Part shown: piece by piece, positions 51,101-52,114 of the stretch | Numbering within the stretch: position 1 is the stretch's first letter | Layout: every line of letters begins with the position of its first letter | Source: Maritimibacter sp. | Lineage (GTDB): Bacteria > Pseudomonadota > Alphaproteobacteria > Rhodobacterales > Rhodobacteraceae | DNA: 52,114 bases | Reading direction: 5' to 3' | Assembly (NCBI GenBank): GCA_011389895.1 | Contig: JAABTN010000019.1 | Span: 1-52,114, forward strand | The notes under the pieces: generated by a model | What the model saw: the letters and a program-made list of their open reading frames with translations, nothing else | What the model was told of the DNA's origin: nothing | The model's database searches: none | Translations under genes and position numbers: made by a program

Positions 51101-51674
51101 CATGCCCGCCTTGAAACGCAGGCAGGTGATCACGCTGGAAGACCTGGCCAAGAAGGCCGAGCGCGCGCCTTGCGTGGCAAAGATCGCCGGTGCGGTCTCG
51201 GCCCGACAAGAGCGCAAGTCGAGCCGGGGCAACCGCTTTGCCTTCGTCGCGATGTCGGATCCCACCGGGCTTTACGAAGTCACGGTGTTCTCGGAAACGC
51301 TGGAAGCCTGCCGTGAATACCTTGAACCCGGACAGAACGTGGTGGTCACGGTCGAGGCGAACGTGGAATCGGAGCAATTGAAGCTGCTGGCCCGGTCGGT
51401 CGCGCCGGTAGACACCATGGTCACGGATGCGGGCGGCATGGCGCTTCGGGTCTATGTCGACAGGCCGGACGCGGTGGCAACGGTCGCGAAGCTTCTGGAC
51501 GACGCGCGGGCGACGGCGAAAGGCGTGCGGCCCGGAAGCCTGAGTTTCTGCCTGATGGACCCGGGCCTGCCGGGCGAGGTCGAGGTCGACCTGGGTGCGG
51601 AATTCCCGCTGAACCCGCAGATCAAGGGCGCGTTGAAATCGCTCCCCGGTGTGATGGACGTGCAAGAGGTCTGA
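48168..51674 (+). CDS. dnaE: DNA polymerase III alpha subunit
   Basis: 1168 aa from ATG 48168; E. coli DnaE has 1160. An upstream TTG extension is not needed. The N-terminal PHP domain starts [15 protein letters not shown] (His10, His14). The palm catalytic motif [10 protein letters not shown] lies at residues 404-413, after [16 protein letters not shown]. The fingers and tandem HhH follow ([43 protein letters not shown]). The C-terminal OB domain is near [20 protein letters not shown] and [18 protein letters not shown]. It is the replicative polymerase, acting with clamp and loader. Downstream lie a series of GC hairpins and repeat copy C before the convergent slyX. Confidence 0.97.
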   Translation: [1168 protein letters not shown]

Positions 51675-51688
51675 GGGGGCACAATGGT

Positions 51689-51753
51689 GCGGGCCGGTGG
51701 CCCGCGCCGGTCAAGCCCGCGCCGGGGGCGCGGGCGGTGCGGGGTTTCACCCC
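51689..51753. repeat. Run of perfect hairpins downstream of dnaE
   Basis: Three perfect stem-loops follow one another, each with a 3-base loop: a 7-bp stem at 51689-51705, a 9-bp stem at 51715-51735, and a 5-bp stem at 51741-51753. They directly precede the hairpin of repeat copy C at 51761. There is no T-run, so they may act as a barrier between convergent dnaE and slyX or be degenerate repeat units. Confidence 0.6.
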
Positions 51754-51760
51754 AGCCCGC

Positions 51761-51812
51761 AAAGCCCGTCGGGCTTTCCGGGCTTCCCCAGAATATTTCA
51801 GGAACGGTGAAG
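51761..51812 (+). repeat. Dispersed hairpin/CCCC..TATTT element, copy C
   Basis: A perfect 7-bp stem with a 3-base loop (AAAGCCC-gtc-GGGCTTT, 51761-51777) is followed after eight bases by the family tail at 51786-51812 (CCCC, TATTT, GAACGGTGAAG). The tail has the same 27-base length as copies A and B but more substitutions. Confidence 0.6.
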
Positions 51813-51826
51813 GGGCGCGCGCAGGG

Positions 51827-52033
51827 TTACCAGTGCGGCGGTTTTTGCTCGGTCGCTGCGCCGCCGCCGCCCGTGTCAAGCTCTCGCTGCGCTTCGCGTT
51901 CCATGAGCATCTGGGTGCGGTGCCGAAGCTGATCGATGTCCCGGTCCTGTCGGGCGATGACACCCGAGAGATCCTCGACCGTGCGGGCAAGGTGGGCGAG
52001 TTGTTCTTCCAACTGGGTGACCCGCGCGTTCAT
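51827..52033 (-). CDS. slyX: SlyX-family protein
   Basis: 68 aa, the usual SlyX size. It is a coiled coil over most of its length, with heptads in VTQLEEQLAHLARTVEDLSG and ARQDRDIDQLRHRTQMLMER. The C-terminus is proline-tipped (PPHW), as in the family, where PPHY is common. Its function is not settled, despite the name from E. coli. It converges with dnaE, and 81 bp remain to the window edge. Confidence 0.9.
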   Translation of the reverse strand: MNARVTQLEEQLAHLARTVEDLSGVIARQDRDIDQLRHRTQMLMEREAQRELDTGGGGAATEQKPPHW

Positions 52034-52100
52034 CTTCTCATCCTTTGACCCACATCATCGCTTGGCTGGCCTCCATATGGGAGACTTGGGGAAGCAGGAC

Positions 52101-52108
52101 AAGGAGGT
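52101..52108 (+). promoter_or_regulatory. Strong Shine-Dalgarno for a gene starting just past the window
   Basis: AAGGAGGT is a full-length match to the anti-Shine-Dalgarno sequence and is followed by six bases to the window edge. A plus-strand start codon is expected at or just after 52115. The gene itself is not visible. Confidence 0.6.
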
Positions 52109-52114
52109 ATTCTC

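Noticed and set aside
49269..51665. 798-codon open frame opposite dnaE
   Set aside because: Low-complexity His/Arg/Gln-rich product, and the plus frame is an unmistakable DnaE.

Overview
The window is GC-rich chromosomal DNA of an alphaproteobacterium, most likely Rhodobacterales (Roseobacter group). The evidence is a GcrA cell-cycle regulator, RTX/Hint secreted proteins, a deoC gene next to a two-domain ALDH16-type aldehyde dehydrogenase, a GT14-type glycosyltransferase, a BMP-type ABC transporter joined to xdhABC, and a dispersed intergenic repeat of a kind I associate with this order. I see no rRNA, tRNA, CRISPR array, integrase or transposase. The window reads as core chromosome with a few lineage-specific accessory genes.

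Layout. 1-5.1 kb: the 5' part of an SLC13-type permease and ymdB (both minus), then a large RTX-repeat/Hint protein and a small exported DUF4168-like protein. 5.1-8.5 kb: 5-formyl-THF cyclo-ligase and mgtE (minus), then guanine deaminase (plus). 8.6-12.8 kb: a methyltransferase, then deoC and the ALDH16-type enzyme. 12.8-15.8 kb (minus): a small exported Cys/Met/His-rich protein, a membrane-anchored cytochrome c and cytochrome c', plus adenosine kinase with nth. 15.9-19.2 kb (plus): a Hint-fold protein lacking the nucleophilic Cys, an AraC-HTH/MGMT fusion preceded by three 20-bp tandem repeats, an OmpA-like lipoprotein, and a hydroxypyruvate isomerase-family protein. 19.2-25.5 kb: CDF transporter, SDR and MDR reductases, acyl-CoA synthetase, gcrA, EamA transporter. 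25.7-28.5 kb: argD-argF and an isochorismatase-fold protein. 28.5-35.3 kb: GNAT protein, a sulfotransferase divergent from a GT14 glycosyltransferase, then HIT, a 59-aa zinc-finger protein and polA. 35.4-46.1 kb (minus): xdhA-xdhB-xdhC, ABC ATPase, two permeases, BMP binding protein, then a FAD oxidoreductase. 46.3-52.1 kb: a DUF6544-like protein, an ArsR-SRPBCC pair with visible operators, dnaE, slyX.

How the genes fit together. Nucleoside and purine use is the main metabolic theme: predicted uptake (BMP transporter), deamination of guanine to xanthine (guaD), oxidation of xanthine (xdhABC), adenosine phosphorylation, and deoxyribose-5-phosphate cleavage (deoC) with an aldehyde dehydrogenase able in principle to take the acetaldehyde. 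Replication and repair are represented by polA, dnaE, nth and the MGMT fusion. The sulfotransferase/GT14 pair suggests surface glycan modification. The least explained parts are the two Hint proteins, the small exported protein beside the c-type cytochromes, the tandem repeats before the MGMT fusion, the paired TTAGC-N6-GCTAA operators, and the hairpin-plus-CCCC..TATTT repeat family.
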